Counted from the stretch's first letter, positions 16,993-27,800 are shown. The stretch is 64,000 bases of DNA from Ammoniphilus sp. YIM 78166 (GCF_004522215.1 NZ_SDLR01000006.1:62001-126000), one strand, 5' to 3'. Made by a program: numbers and translations. Notes: a model not told the origin generated them from the letters alone.

Positions 16993-17275
16993 TCTTTGAG
17001 TCTCACTCCCATCTGTTTCTTTACTTTTTTACTCTTATTTCAGAAGTGGTTCTTTCTTCCTATTTCCAGAGTAAAATATTGCTTAATAAACCTACTAAAT
17101 CCATAATATATGCTTCTCACATACTAATCAAATACTAATTTCGATAAAAATCGCTTCCATTTATAATAAATTACGACAAAATATGCCAAGAGGGAATTAC
17201 TAAATGACTAGTAGAGAAATAGTTAAAATAGCGGAGTACCATGTCTCCAGATCCTATCAAGAAGCGTAATAAGTG

Positions 17276-17311
17276 GTAAAAAACGGTTCCTCCGATATTA
17301 GGGGAACCGTA
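17276..17311 (-). terminator. Terminator behind the 745-aa SLH gene and relic frame
   Basis: ACGGTTCC / GGAACCGT arms with a 12-base loop and TTTTTT following on the minus strand. Confidence 0.75.
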
Positions 17312-17329
17312 AATTGGTAAATCACGCAA

Positions 17330-17480
17330 CTAAAGTTCTGATGCTAAATTACAAATAGCAGGAAGCCCATCCATATGTAACGGAAGATTTTCCGCCTCTC
17401 CCCACTCTACTCCTTCAACAGGCGTTAATGACTACTGTCCCGTGATCATTCAACTCAAGAGACCCGGCGATTTCAAGCAT
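17330..17480 (-). pseudogene. Possible frameshifted small ORF
   Basis: An ATG at 17480 opens MLEIAGSLELNDHGTVVINA and meets a stop at 17415. A one-base shift continues as EGVEWGEAENLPLHMDGL and ends at 17330, directly ahead of a terminator. The composition looks protein-like in both halves, but I recognise no family. It may be the remnant of a roughly 50-residue protein or chance. Confidence 0.25.
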
Positions 17481-17497
17481 CAGTATTACTTAATTGA

Positions 17498-19735
17498 TTA
17501 AGGCCCTGGAATCCCCCCACGCATAAGAGGAATGGTTAAATCAAATTGCAAAACTATGTTTCCATTAGCATCTTGAATTCCTGCCATGAAAGAATCTGCA
17601 ACATCTGAAAGATCTATTACATTATCTCCGTTCATATCAATTGGCCCCATGTAAGAAACAACGACTTCTTGCACGCCTAAAGGAATATCATCCAATACTA
17701 ATCCTGTTATAATTAGCTTATTCCCTTCAATAATAGCAACCCCGCCATAGTTCTCAATCTGTGCATAATTATAGGCCGGGTCGAAATAAACTAGCCCCAG
17801 AGCAAGCGATTCGTCCCCGCTACTCAATAAAAAGATGTCCTTATCAAATGTAATTTCTATAAGGGAAAAGGTATCATCAATCGTCGCACTGATCGGCTCA
17901 GGCGGATTAGAGGCCTCATCCACTGTGACTGTAAAGGTGGTAGTTACCGTTTTCCCTCCGCTGTCGGTAGCGGTTAAAGTAATCGTCGTACTTCCTGCGT
18001 TCAGAGGCGTGACCGTTAACGTATTGCCGGTGATGCTTACCGTGGCTACTCCTGGCGTACTCGACACCGCATCCCATATTAAGTTGTCTCCGTCCTCTGC
18101 ATCCTCAAACACCACTGCAAGATCAAACGTAAACGCCGCATCTCCCGCCGTCTTCGTCAGATCATCAATTGCCTGTGTCACCGTCGGTGCCTGGTTCGGT
18201 GCCTGCACCGTCACCGTAAACGTCTCCGTCACCGTCTCTCCTTCGCTATCTGTTGCCGTGACCGTAATCGTCGTAGTTCCTGCATTTAGAGGCGTGACCG
18301 TTAACGTATTGCCGGTGATGCTCACACTCGCCACTCCTGGCGTACTCGACACGGCATTCCATGTTAAGTTGTCTCCGTCCTCTGCATCCTCAAACACCGC
18401 TGCAAGATCAAACGTAAAAGCCACATCTCCCGCAGTCTTCGTCTGATCCGCTATACCCTGCGTTACCGTCGGAGCCTGATTCGGTTCCTGCACCGTCACC
18501 GTAAAGGTAGTATTCGTGATTCCACCCTTCCCATCATTTGCGGTTATGGTGATTACAGAAGATCCAACCCCAAGTGGGGTTAACGTCAGTTCACTAACAT
18601 CCACACTCACAGTAGCTACCGCCGAATTTGAAGACCCGGCAGTCAATGTCAGCACATCTCCATCCGGATCTGTAAAGCGCCCACTTAAATTGATTACCAA
18701 CGGCGCAGCTCCAGCTATCATGCTTCGATTCCCAAAACCATCTACAACCACCGGCACTCGATTGGTTCTTTGGGATGGCCCATCATCACGTGATGAACTT
18801 GATCCTCCTCCAGTAAACACTGCTGGTGCAGGAGCAACGATATCAGAACTGCTCTTGTTCTCGACATCCTTTCTGATGAAAGGAGAAGTGTCCTTAAAAT
18901 CTAAAGTAAGAGTAGCATTTGAGGGCAAGGCCTCGGCGACCTTAATCGTTGCGCCCTTTTTATCTTCAGACAGTACAATATCTTCAATGGTTAAGGTCTG
19001 GCCGTTCACTTTATTGAATAAAGCCAAATTGGCCGGAGTCACCATATAAACTTTTTTTGAGAAAGCGACTTGGATCGTATGATTATCAATCCGTTCGGTT
19101 GACTCGATGCTAGCAGGGGTAGTCACCTCCATAAAGTTGGAAGCAACAAGGGCCACCTGCTGACGTTCGGCCAGACCCCTCGGATTGAAACCATTCCCGG
19201 ATGGACTAACCAATCCAGCTTCTAGTGCAAAACCTACGGCATCCTTCGCCCAGCTCGAAACAGAGGCACTATCGGCAAATGTCAGCTTTTCCCCGTATCC
19301 GCTCGGATCGACCCCCACTGCTCTTACAAATAATACCGCTATTTGCTCACGGGTTAACGGACTGGCTACACCGAATTGACCGTTCCCCATTCCGCTTATG
19401 ATCCCAGCTTTAGTTGCTGCTTCAACGTACGCATACGCATAGTGGTCGGTTGGAATATCCTTAAAAGTCTGGGCTACCGGAGGCGCCGAAACATCGAGAT
19501 TCAAGGCCTTGGCCAGGATAATCGCGAAATCCTGCCTGGATATATTTCCTGACGGATTAAACCTTCCATCCCCTACCCCAGCCAGAATCCCTTTGCTGGC
19601 TAGCTCAAGGATAGCATCCTTCGCGTACGAATCCTGGATATCCATTAAAGAAGCTGCCGCTGCATAAGGATAAGGTGCTAATAGCGAACCGGCTAACAAC
19701 GATGATGCTAGCAAACTTTTTGCCAACTTTTTCAT
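17498..19735 (-). CDS. SLH protein with Ig-like repeats (745 aa)
   Basis: Signal peptide (1-28), three SLH modules (about 32-200, e.g. DSYAKDAILELASKGI and GDGRFNPSGNISRQDF). An SbsA-type Ig-like domain follows (about 205-295, IQVAFSKKVYMVTPAN), then three bacterial Ig/cadherin-like repeats of about 95 residues (about 330-615), each with a DxxDGD(x)LTxxA turn and TVT...TATD strand. The last two are near identical. The C-terminal 130 residues contain DMNGDNVIDLSDVADSF, a calcium-binding dockerin/EF-like loop. It is likely a wall-anchored stalk or adhesin. ATG after GGAGG; only 67 bases separate it from the upstream 1585-aa gene, so they may share a transcript. Confidence 0.85.
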   Translation of the reverse strand: MKKLAKSLLASSLLAGSLLAPYPYAAAASLMDIQDSYAKDAILELASKGILAGVGDGRFNPSGNISRQDFAIILAKALNLDVSAPPVAQTFKDIPTDHYAYAYVEAATKAGIISGMGNGQFGVASPLTREQIAVLFVRAVGVDPSGYGEKLTFADSASVSSWAKDAVGFALEAGLVSPSGNGFNPRGLAERQQVALVASNFMEVTTPASIESTERIDNHTIQVAFSKKVYMVTPANLALFNKVNGQTLTIEDIVLSEDKKGATIKVAEALPSNATLTLDFKDTSPFIRKDVENKSSSDIVAPAPAVFTGGGSSSSRDDGPSQRTNRVPVVVDGFGNRSMIAGAAPLVINLSGRFTDPDGDVLTLTAGSSNSAVATVSVDVSELTLTPLGVGSSVITITANDGKGGITNTTFTVTVQEPNQAPTVTQGIADQTKTAGDVAFTFDLAAVFEDAEDGDNLTWNAVSSTPGVASVSITGNTLTVTPLNAGTTTITVTATDSEGETVTETFTVTVQAPNQAPTVTQAIDDLTKTAGDAAFTFDLAVVFEDAEDGDNLIWDAVSSTPGVATVSITGNTLTVTPLNAGSTTITLTATDSGGKTVTTTFTVTVDEASNPPEPISATIDDTFSLIEITFDKDIFLLSSGDESLALGLVYFDPAYNYAQIENYGGVAIIEGNKLIITGLVLDDIPLGVQEVVVSYMGPIDMNGDNVIDLSDVADSFMAGIQDANGNIVLQFDLTIPLMRGGIPGP
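17925..18500 (-). repeat. 285-bp direct repeat encoding two Ig-like domains
   Basis: Two adjacent copies with a period of 285 bases (95 codons), for example GGCGTGACCG at 18006 and 18291. The DNA is close to identical over long stretches, so this is a recent in-frame duplication and a likely place for copy-number change. Confidence 0.85.
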
Positions 19736-19771
19736 AAAATTACCTCCAAAAGCTTGTCTATCAATCTATCA

Positions 19772-19793
19772 AGGAGTACCTGCACGTACTCCT
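19772..19793. promoter_or_regulatory. Intercistronic hairpin between two SLH genes
   Basis: AGGAGTAC / GTACTCCT perfect arms with a six-base loop between the 1585-aa and 745-aa SLH genes. There is no T-run after it on the minus strand, so it may be a processing or stability element rather than a terminator. Confidence 0.4.
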
Positions 19794-19802
19794 CGCATTC
19801 TA

Positions 19803-22800
19803 TTAAGGCGTATGTCTTCCGTAAAATGTAAAGGTGCCGGAAGGATATAAATCCCATTCTCCTTCTAAGCTATAGGATGTGGAACCTGTGGTAATCCCCT
19901 GCTTCCGCACGATGGTTCCCCCGTTGGCAAATATCGGTTTATGGGCAACTGGATCTGTATTTCCTATGATGTCTAGCACATGACCATTCTTTTTTAAGAC
20001 AAGGGCATAGGGCACAAGAGTCGGTTGGCTCAATGTCGTCTCATTATTGTAGTACCATGCATTTGAGACATCAAAGAGATCATAGAACGTAGAATCTATA
20101 ATATTGCACGTCATATTGGGGTAGAACGGGAGCAGCGGCAATGTGTGGACTTTCGCTTGATTAATGTCGGTCCTCCATTGATGAATTTCCAGCTCGTAGC
20201 CTGTAAGCATTCCTGACGTATCGTCGCCTATCCCCAGAATCTCCAAAGCCGCACGTCCATTCCCTGCATCTAAGTACTCCGTGAAGAAAACATTTGGTCC
20301 CGTTTGTGGCTCCACCATGAGCTCTACAAACGCTGCTCGGTAGTCATCCGTGACCACCCAATATCCAAAGTTTCCGCTGTTTGGACTTAACTGAAGCTTT
20401 GTTCCATTGAGCGTCGTTACGCCATTATGGGTTAATGACCCTTTCGTTTGACGGTAAACCAAGAAGGAGTTTTTACCTGGCAAAACGGATGCAAGATCGT
20501 AGATGACATCATTTGTTACACCACTCTTCGTCTTAATCTGCTTCATTTCAACGACTTGGACCGCATGCAAGGTAACCGTAGAGGTCGCTGTACCTCCTTT
20601 TCCGTCATCCGCCGTAATCGTAACCGTAGTTTTACCAGCTGTCACATTCGACGTAAGGGTTAACGTGTCTCCAGTAATCGAGGCGCTGACCATGCTTGCA
20701 TCGCCCACCGAAACAGTATAAGTTAATGGATCGCCGTCCGGATCGCTAAATAAGCCGTTCAGCGATATGATATTAGAAGGTACACCAGCTCCAACTACCT
20801 GTTCAGGAAAGCTCTCTAAAGCTATAGGCTCCTGGTTCGAAGATACACCGATATCCAACGTCCCTTCAGCGGTTCGACCGGAAGAATCCATCGCCACCAC
20901 CTGAATTACCGTCTGACCTTCCGCAATCCCTGAAATCTCAAGCCCAGAGCCATTGACCGAAACCACCGCAATGTCTGGATCCATGGAAGTAGCATCATAA
21001 GTTAACGGGTCCCCGTCCGCGTCCGTAAAATACTGATCTAGATTTACCTTGCGAGTGGTATCTAGCCCTACCTTAATCTCTGAGGTGGTACCGATTACCG
21101 TTGGAGCCCGATTCACACGAACATCAAAGGTAAGTTGGGTCTTGCCGCCCCGGCCATCATCTGCCGTCACTTTAATCGTGGCCACTCCTCCCGTCACAGG
21201 CAACAAGGTTAATTCGTTACCGATCAGGGTGGCAGTAGCGATATCGTCATTAAGCGATTCGGCCGAGATCGTCACCGTATCCTCCGGGTTCACATCTGAG
21301 AACACCTCTGATAAATCCAACACGACAGAGGAGTCAGGAATGCCATCTTGCAGAATCTGCTGTCCAATCTGGTTCATGATTCGCGGAGCTTCGTTAACAT
21401 CGACCGTAAAAGAGCTGCTGATCTTCCCGCCTTTTTCATCCGTTGCCGTTACGGTGATGAGGGTCGATCCACCAGAAACGGGTGTAATCTGCAATTGCTT
21501 GTTTTGAACCGCTACAGTTGCTATAGCTGAGTTCGCTGACAACGCACTGAAGGTTAATGGATCGTTATCCGGGTCGGTAAAGGCCAAGGTTAAATCCACC
21601 GACGTTGCCCCTGCTCCAACCAAAGCGGTTTGGTTCCCCATGGGTTGAGCGACTTCCGGTGCACGGTTGACCTCCACTTTGAAATCTTGGGTCAACTCTC
21701 CCCCTTTTCCATCCCGAGCGGTCACCCGAACCACAGCTTCCCCGGGTGCTGCAAGCCCCTTAATCATTAATTGGTTTTGATCAATCGTGGCGGAAACCAC
21801 ATCTTCATCCTCAGAAACCGCTTCATAGGCGAGAAGATCCCCGTCTAAGTCATTAAAGGTTTGATCTAGTGCAATCAATAAATCGGTGCCAATCGTGGCG
21901 AATTGATCTGTAAGCACAGTCCCAACGACAGGAGGGCGGTTCACTTCAAGGGTAAAGGATTTTTGGACCTGGCCCCCTTTTCCATCTTCCGCTGTAACCG
22001 TAACAGTTGTCCTGCCTCCCTGTTGAGGGGTAATCATCAGCTGTTCGCCCTGAATCCGCACGCTTGCAACCGATGGGTCGTCAATGTGGGCAGTCAAGAT
22101 TAACGGATCACTGTCGGCATCCGTAAAGGAAAGATCAACGGCCACCTCCGTCCCCCCAACCTGAATCAGCTGCTCGGCGAGCTCAGCCCCAACCGGTGAT
22201 CGGTTCACTAAAAGGGTGAAGGATTGGCTAACCAGCCCCCCTTTTCCATCTCTGCCTGTAACGGTGACAAGCGTGGTGCCTGCTGCTTTAGGAGTCAAAG
22301 TCAGAAGGGTACCGGAAATGCTTGCCGTAGCAATCATACTGTCCCCGGTTACCACCGTATAGGTTAAACTGTCCCCGTCCTCATCGGTAAAGAGACCCTC
22401 CAGCTCCAGCTGATCTTCACCAGACTCGAGTGTAAGGACTCGATCTGCCAAGGGTGCTGCTAGGGGAGCACGATTCACAAGTACCCCTATCGACTTTGTC
22501 CCCATTCCCCCTTTACCGTCTGCTGCGGTTGCCGTAACTGTAGTGGAGCCCGCAGCTACAGGAGTTAGGGTCAATATTTTTCCGTTTACTACCACCGTAG
22601 CAATGTCGGAATGCTCTATATCTGCCGTGAAGGTCAAAGGATCAGCATCTGCATCGGTAAAAATCGTGGATAAATCTATCGTCGGATCCGCTAACCCCAA
22701 GGTCAGGATCTGATCCGTCCACAGACCCGCTTTAGGAGCCGCATTTACCGTAATGGTAAAGCTCGTCGTCGTGGAAAGGCCTGCAGCGTCCACTGCTGTC

Positions 22801-24560
22801 ACAGTAATCGTAGCCACCCCTGCAGCCGCTGGCGTCAGAGTTAAGATACTGCCAGAAACAGATGCTGTAGCGACGGTTGCTCTTGAGGAACGAACGGTAT
22901 AACGAGCAATAGGTAAGTCTTCCGGATCTTCAAAAACCCCCGTTAGATCAATGGTAAATTTCCCATCACCAAACTGAACCAACTGGTTAGGGATTTTATT
23001 AACTACTACAGGGGCACTATTTGAGGAGGACGAACTCGTCGGTGCCGCTGTGGCTGTCGTTCCGTTCACTTGGGAGATCTGCTGAGCAACCGTGGAAAAG
23101 TTGGATACCACGTTTTGAGCGGTTACCCCTTGCGGCAGCGTGAGGTTATCTACCTTAGTGTCTGTACCTAACGTTAAACTGGCTTTAGAATCCACAACTG
23201 CTAGGTTCCCTACCTGCCCACTTGTGTTTAAGGCCACGGGAGAACTGGTCTGAACAGATACCGTATTGATCGTGGCATCCCCTTTAATCTCCGTACCTGT
23301 AGCACTCGTAATCATCAGTTGGTCAATGGAAGCGTTCAACTCCACTCGGTTAGCGCCATCCTGTATGGACACTTTGGGAATCACGGAAGAAGCATCACCC
23401 ACGATGACGGTATTCGTGTTAATAACCAACTCTCCCACTAGCGAACCGCCCAGCGCTTCCACACGAACCTCTGGCTTGTTTACCTCTACTTGACCCAGCA
23501 TAGCATTTTGAAAAACAACCGTATTGCTATCCCCACCGTTAATATAGGTCTTGCCATGAACTTGAAGTCTTTCGCTGTAGAAATCCTGCTCAAGTCCCGG
23601 CGTAATCACCAAGTCCCCTTTGATGGTAAGGTCTTTAACCGATATAAAATCAGCAGCAATCTTTAAGTCACCCTCGATCATCACGCCCTGCCCATCAAGT
23701 AACAAGTTACGGGCAAACTCTCGTTCCGGCGGCTGCGCTGCTTGTCCACCTGATTTGATTTCCAAGTACTTGATCTGATCAATTTTCCCATCGAGCAGCC
23801 CGATACGAATGTTCGCCCCTTCAAGGATGGCCGCATTTCGCGGATCAAAAAGAGCTTTTACCCGTTCCGTAAACTCATAAGTTACTCCGCTAATCGTCAC
23901 TCGATTATCCTTGATCTGTTCTAAGATAGCGGGGCGCTGCAATAATTCGTAAGCCTGAACAAAAATTTCAGCGGCTTCTTGACGCTGCACGGTTTGTTTA
24001 GGATGAAAGCGTTGGTCCTTTAGCTTCATTACCCCAGCGTCCACTGCCGTCTGTACAGCCCCCTTAGCCCAGGAGCTAATGGCCTGATGATCTGTCACGC
24101 TAGCTTGCCGAAGCTCTTTCGTTTTTTCTTCAACCATTCGAACCAGCAGTACCGCTAATTCTTCTCGCGTGATGTAATCCGTGGGCCGAAAGGTCTGCTT
24201 CCCATCCCCCACCATAATACCTGCTTTTTTTACGGCCTCGATAAACGGCTGCCCCCACATCGTTTCTCTCACGTCACGAAAGGAGGACGGTCCCTTTTCT
24301 AGCTGTAAATCTAATAACCTCGTTAACAAGACGGCGAGTTCTTGTCGAGTGAGTCGGTCATTCGGTCGGAATCGCCCGTTCGCATCGCCCGAGAATATCC
24401 CCAACTCGACCGCCTTCGCAATCGACTCGATTTTTTCACTATCTATTCCTTCTGTATCGCTAAAGGATATAACGCTAGCAGCAACTGTAACAGGACTTAA
24501 TGTACTCGCCAGCAAGCTTGTGGCTAATACACATTGAATAACTTGTTTCTTCAACTCCAT
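19803..24560 (-). CDS. Giant SLH protein: beta-helix, nine Ig-like repeats, lamin-tail-like end (1585 aa)
   Basis: Signal peptide, three SLH modules (about 30-205; GRFRPNDRLTRQEL, FRPTDYITREEL), a beta-helix-like domain (about 255-480), a Ser/Thr linker, then nine Ig/cadherin-like repeats of about 90 residues (about 510-1345). Each contains an APxV start and a turn such as FTDADGDPLTY. The last 160 residues (FFTEYLDAGNGRAALEIL ... GEWDLYPSGTFTFYG) resemble the lamin-tail domain found at the ends of secreted bacterial proteins. The long repeat array suggests a stalk holding that domain away from the wall. The frame opens at ATG 24560 with no spacing behind GGGGGG; a TTG at 24554 is better placed. 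TGTCGAA boxes lie upstream. Confidence 0.87.
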   Translation of the reverse strand: MELKKQVIQCVLATSLLASTLSPVTVAASVISFSDTEGIDSEKIESIAKAVELGIFSGDANGRFRPNDRLTRQELAVLLTRLLDLQLEKGPSSFRDVRETMWGQPFIEAVKKAGIMVGDGKQTFRPTDYITREELAVLLVRMVEEKTKELRQASVTDHQAISSWAKGAVQTAVDAGVMKLKDQRFHPKQTVQRQEAAEIFVQAYELLQRPAILEQIKDNRVTISGVTYEFTERVKALFDPRNAAILEGANIRIGLLDGKIDQIKYLEIKSGGQAAQPPEREFARNLLLDGQGVMIEGDLKIAADFISVKDLTIKGDLVITPGLEQDFYSERLQVHGKTYINGGDSNTVVFQNAMLGQVEVNKPEVRVEALGGSLVGELVINTNTVIVGDASSVIPKVSIQDGANRVELNASIDQLMITSATGTEIKGDATINTVSVQTSSPVALNTSGQVGNLAVVDSKASLTLGTDTKVDNLTLPQGVTAQNVVSNFSTVAQQISQVNGTTATAAPTSSSSSNSAPVVVNKIPNQLVQFGDGKFTIDLTGVFEDPEDLPIARYTVRSSRATVATASVSGSILTLTPAAAGVATITVTAVDAAGLSTTTSFTITVNAAPKAGLWTDQILTLGLADPTIDLSTIFTDADADPLTFTADIEHSDIATVVVNGKILTLTPVAAGSTTVTATAADGKGGMGTKSIGVLVNRAPLAAPLADRVLTLESGEDQLELEGLFTDEDGDSLTYTVVTGDSMIATASISGTLLTLTPKAAGTTLVTVTGRDGKGGLVSQSFTLLVNRSPVGAELAEQLIQVGGTEVAVDLSFTDADSDPLILTAHIDDPSVASVRIQGEQLMITPQQGGRTTVTVTAEDGKGGQVQKSFTLEVNRPPVVGTVLTDQFATIGTDLLIALDQTFNDLDGDLLAYEAVSEDEDVVSATIDQNQLMIKGLAAPGEAVVRVTARDGKGGELTQDFKVEVNRAPEVAQPMGNQTALVGAGATSVDLTLAFTDPDNDPLTFSALSANSAIATVAVQNKQLQITPVSGGSTLITVTATDEKGGKISSSFTVDVNEAPRIMNQIGQQILQDGIPDSSVVLDLSEVFSDVNPEDTVTISAESLNDDIATATLIGNELTLLPVTGGVATIKVTADDGRGGKTQLTFDVRVNRAPTVIGTTSEIKVGLDTTRKVNLDQYFTDADGDPLTYDATSMDPDIAVVSVNGSGLEISGIAEGQTVIQVVAMDSSGRTAEGTLDIGVSSNQEPIALESFPEQVVGAGVPSNIISLNGLFSDPDGDPLTYTVSVGDASMVSASITGDTLTLTSNVTAGKTTVTITADDGKGGTATSTVTLHAVQVVEMKQIKTKSGVTNDVIYDLASVLPGKNSFLVYRQTKGSLTHNGVTTLNGTKLQLSPNSGNFGYWVVTDDYRAAFVELMVEPQTGPNVFFTEYLDAGNGRAALEILGIGDDTSGMLTGYELEIHQWRTDINQAKVHTLPLLPFYPNMTCNIIDSTFYDLFDVSNAWYYNNETTLSQPTLVPYALVLKKNGHVLDIIGNTDPVAHKPIFANGGTIVRKQGITTGSTSYSLEGEWDLYPSGTFTFYGRHTP

Positions 24561-24599
24561 CCCCCCATCTAAAGTCCCAACATAAGACTATTTGACTAG

Positions 24600-24664
24600 A
24601 TTATACTATACCAAATTTCGACATGTCTCTTCTTTAAATCTAAAGTTTTGCTAAAGTTTCGACA
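24600..24664 (-). promoter_or_regulatory. Promoter region with two Spo0A-box-like sites
   Basis: The minus strand carries TGTCGAA at 24617-24623 and 24658-24664, both exact matches to the Spo0A box, upstream of a TATAAT (24600-24605). One box overlaps the place of a -35. This is the pattern of Spo0A-controlled promoters; control of the 1585-aa SLH gene is inferred. Confidence 0.45.
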
Positions 24665-24805
24665 GAAAGAGTCCGCGGAGAACCCGGATCAGGCAACATT
24701 CGTTACAGTGCCCAAGGGAACCTGATGATCACACTCCTCCAGCTATAGTTAACGCCTGGATAAAAGGGTTTAACGATCGGATTGTCATTGTATGTAATAA
24801 AATAA

Positions 24806-24832
24806 GCTGCCGAGATATGATATCTCGGCAGC
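24806..24832 (-). terminator. Terminator after the SLH subtilase gene
   Basis: GCTGCCGAGATA / TATCTCGGCAGC, a 12-base perfect stem with a three-base loop. The following minus sequence TTATTTTATT is only moderately T-rich. Confidence 0.7.
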
Positions 24833-24842
24833 CTTTGTTGTG

Positions 24843-24873
24843 TTCGACAAATTTCGGGGAGTGACAGGCACTC
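24843..24873. repeat. 31-base intergenic repeat, copy 1
   Basis: TTCGACAA-ATTT-CGGGGAGTGACAGGCACTC. It overlaps the stop codon of the subtilase gene by two bases and is followed by that gene's terminator. GAGTG/CACTC form a small stem. Confidence 0.9.
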
Positions 24874-27800
24874 AATCTATTAAGTTACCATTCTGTAACA
24901 ATCTGCACAACACAGACGCTGCAGCTTCACGAGTAGTAGGAGCTGTAGGGTCGAACAGAATGGTTCCATTGGCACTTTTTCCTGTCATTAGTCCATTCTC
25001 CGTGACAAAAGCTATGCTGTCTTTTGCGTAAGCAGCGAACCTTTGGGTATCACTGTATGCTTGATGAGATGGTGCTTTCCTTACTGGCATCTTAATCAAC
25101 TCACTAGCATTGGATAAAATGATGGCCAATTCTTGGCGGCTTATCGGTGCATGAGGATTATAGTTTCCATTTCCAGCTCCCTTAACCAACCCCGCCTCAT
25201 AAACCGCTGCTACATCGTTTGCAAACCAGTCTGAGGCACTCACATCCTTGAACGGAGCCGCTCCTGTGGAATGAAGACCTAATGAACGGGTAAGCATAGA
25301 AGCAAACTCTGCACGGGTCACATTCGCTTTCGGGTCAAACATGGATGCCGACTTACCTGAAATCAAAAACTTATGCGCGAGCTTTTGAATTTGTGACTTG
25401 GCAAATGAAGTATGGATATCCGTAAAATCAACTGCTTGGCCAACCACCGCATAGGTAGAGAATCCTGGACGGTTGATGGTTACGATTTGAGAGTCATCAT
25501 CTTCATTCGCTGTAAAAGTCCCTGCTACCGGATAAACCTTTCCATCCTTGCTAAATAGCACACCCGCAGTAGTTGGGTCCACTTTGGCATCGAGCTTAAA
25601 AGAACGTTTAATAAAGTCTTTATTGGATACAGCAATCGGGTATCTTTGGTTTCCACTGACCACGTCCACTTCGAATGAAACAGGTGTGGCCAATACTTGG
25701 GAACCTGGTTTTTGGGTCGTAAATACCGAACTTTCCTCACTTGCATACTGAATCGTAACTCTCACATCCGATTGTTCCGGAACACTCTTCAGAACCGATA
25801 CCGGCAAGGCAACGGAGGAGTAACTCGTACCTACAATAATGGTACTTCCTTCCTTCGCTTCGGATAGCAGGTCTACTTGTCTTGATGATAGAGTCGCCTC
25901 TGCTACCTGACTACCCATAGCAGGTACTTTCAGTACAAGGGCCATCCTTGAATTACCTGCAGCCTGTAATGCAGCTTGTACATCTGCATCGGTAACCGTT
26001 CCCGCTACTTTTTCTCCTGCCGTTTGTGTTTTAACATTTATCGTTGAGCTTAACTGCCCCTGAGTCATCACAGCCTTCGTCGTCGCGTCGATGCCCTTAG
26101 GTACAGGGTTTGGGATGCTTGGCATAGTGCCCCCCCCTCCGCCATTGTTGTTTCCACCGCTCGGACTGCTTGGAGCGTTTAAGGTCGCTTGTACCACCGT
26201 ATGAATATAAACAGATGGATTCGCTACGGAGGCAATCGTCACCGTTAGATCAACAGTAACACTTCCACTCTGTGGACGGGACAGAAGAACTCCATTATTC
26301 CCTATATAATTAGGCTGGCTGCTGTTCGTCACCTCAAAGGTAATTCCCTCAGGCGCTGTAGGCAGCGTAAGGACGGGCTGATTAAGGATTGTGGTATTTG
26401 AAACCGATGCTTGGAACTGGTCTTTGGCTTGCATCACCTTAATTACTTCCCCATCAAGCGTACTTACACCGAACGATTTATAAGCAACATGGATGGTTTG
26501 TCCATTGCTATCCGGAAGGGGAACTCCGTTCCGGTTTAATTTAGCTGTCATAACCTCTAGCTTATAAATTCCATCCATCAGATAGTGCCCGCTATCTCCC
26601 ATCATATCCGTATAACTGTGGTCAATATCTACAATTTCCTGAAGACCACGCGAAATGCTTACAAAATCCCCATTATCATCTCGGGTATAAACTTCTCGCA
26701 GGGTTCCGATAAATTCATCATCTAAACCATAAACATTCAGCGCCAGATAATTAAACTCATCTGAATTAAGATAAAATGAAACGTTAGTGCGTCTATCTGC
26801 TTCCACACCATTTGTAATGATAACATTTTTTGAAAGAGTCACATCTTGGATTCCTAGACGATTATTTTCATCTCGCTCACCAACATGCACGACAAATGGT
26901 AAATGTAGTGTTGGATGGTCTGGATGTTCAAGAATGACTCTACCTTCATAAACCCCATCTTGTGCAGCAGAGTTAGGTGCAAGGGCAAGGGTAAAGGATT
27001 CTGTAGACCCACCCTGAATGGTTATTGAGTTTTCACTCAATGTCGCCACAATGTTTTGCACATCCGGTGTAGGAATAGATTTAGCTGGATTCGGATCAGT
27101 TGTAACACTCGGGTGCATCTCAATGGAAGCCGAGTAGGTGATCGTGTCTTGACTAAAGTTCTTCACCTGCAACGGTTGAGTCTTAGGTTGGGCTCCAGCC
27201 TCCATCATTCCAAAACTGAAATTATCGCCAAAATTTGTAACATTTTTAGGCTGTAAGTTCTTATCCAAGATGGTAAGCTGTTCTACGGTTTGGAGAACAG
27301 CTGGTGTTTTAACAGCCCTGGCCACATTCACTCGTCCAGCACCTTGGGAATAAACATCATATGAAGTGACAGGATTGTAGGCTAAACGGTCCGCTGTATT
27401 GGCCAGAGCTGCTCGGATATCAAACGGTGTCCAATCTGGATGAGCCTGTTTCAAGAGCAGGACAAGTCCCGCTACATGCGGAGTGGCCATACTTGTACCA
27501 CTCAAGCGTTGGTACGCCTCTTGATAATTCGCATTGGGGTTCACGACTCCGAAGGCTGGCATCGTTGAAAAAATACTTACTCCCGGCGCAACAAAGTTCG
27601 GCTTAATGCTAAAATTACCATCGGACATAGGGCCGCGCGAACTGAACGAAGCCATTCCGTCTCCAGGAACAACCGATTTACTGATATTAAAGCTAAACTG
27701 CAACGGGGTAGATGGATCACTCATTACGGCTTTAGCCAATGCACGACCCTTTATACCTTCCATATCAAAGATAGGAATGGTATTAAACTCCTCCCCGTAA

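Larger units (their letters stand above)
16993..17497. other. Intergenic region with a possible gene relic
   Basis: 505 bases. It holds the leader of the 1146-aa SLH gene (16993-17180, AT-rich), a terminator at 17276-17311 and a broken short frame at 17330-17480. A 21-codon plus-strand frame near 17204-17269 is too short to support. Confidence 0.4.
24561..24871. other. Intergenic region between two large SLH genes
   Basis: 311 bases holding the promoter region with two TGTCGAA boxes, a terminator and a 31-base repeat copy. The middle part (about 24670-24800) contains no frame or structure I can support. Confidence 0.5.

Noticed and set aside
17835..18446. 203-codon plus-strand frame rich in Val and Ser
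   Set aside because: It is the antisense of the Ig repeats and repeats with the same 285-base period.
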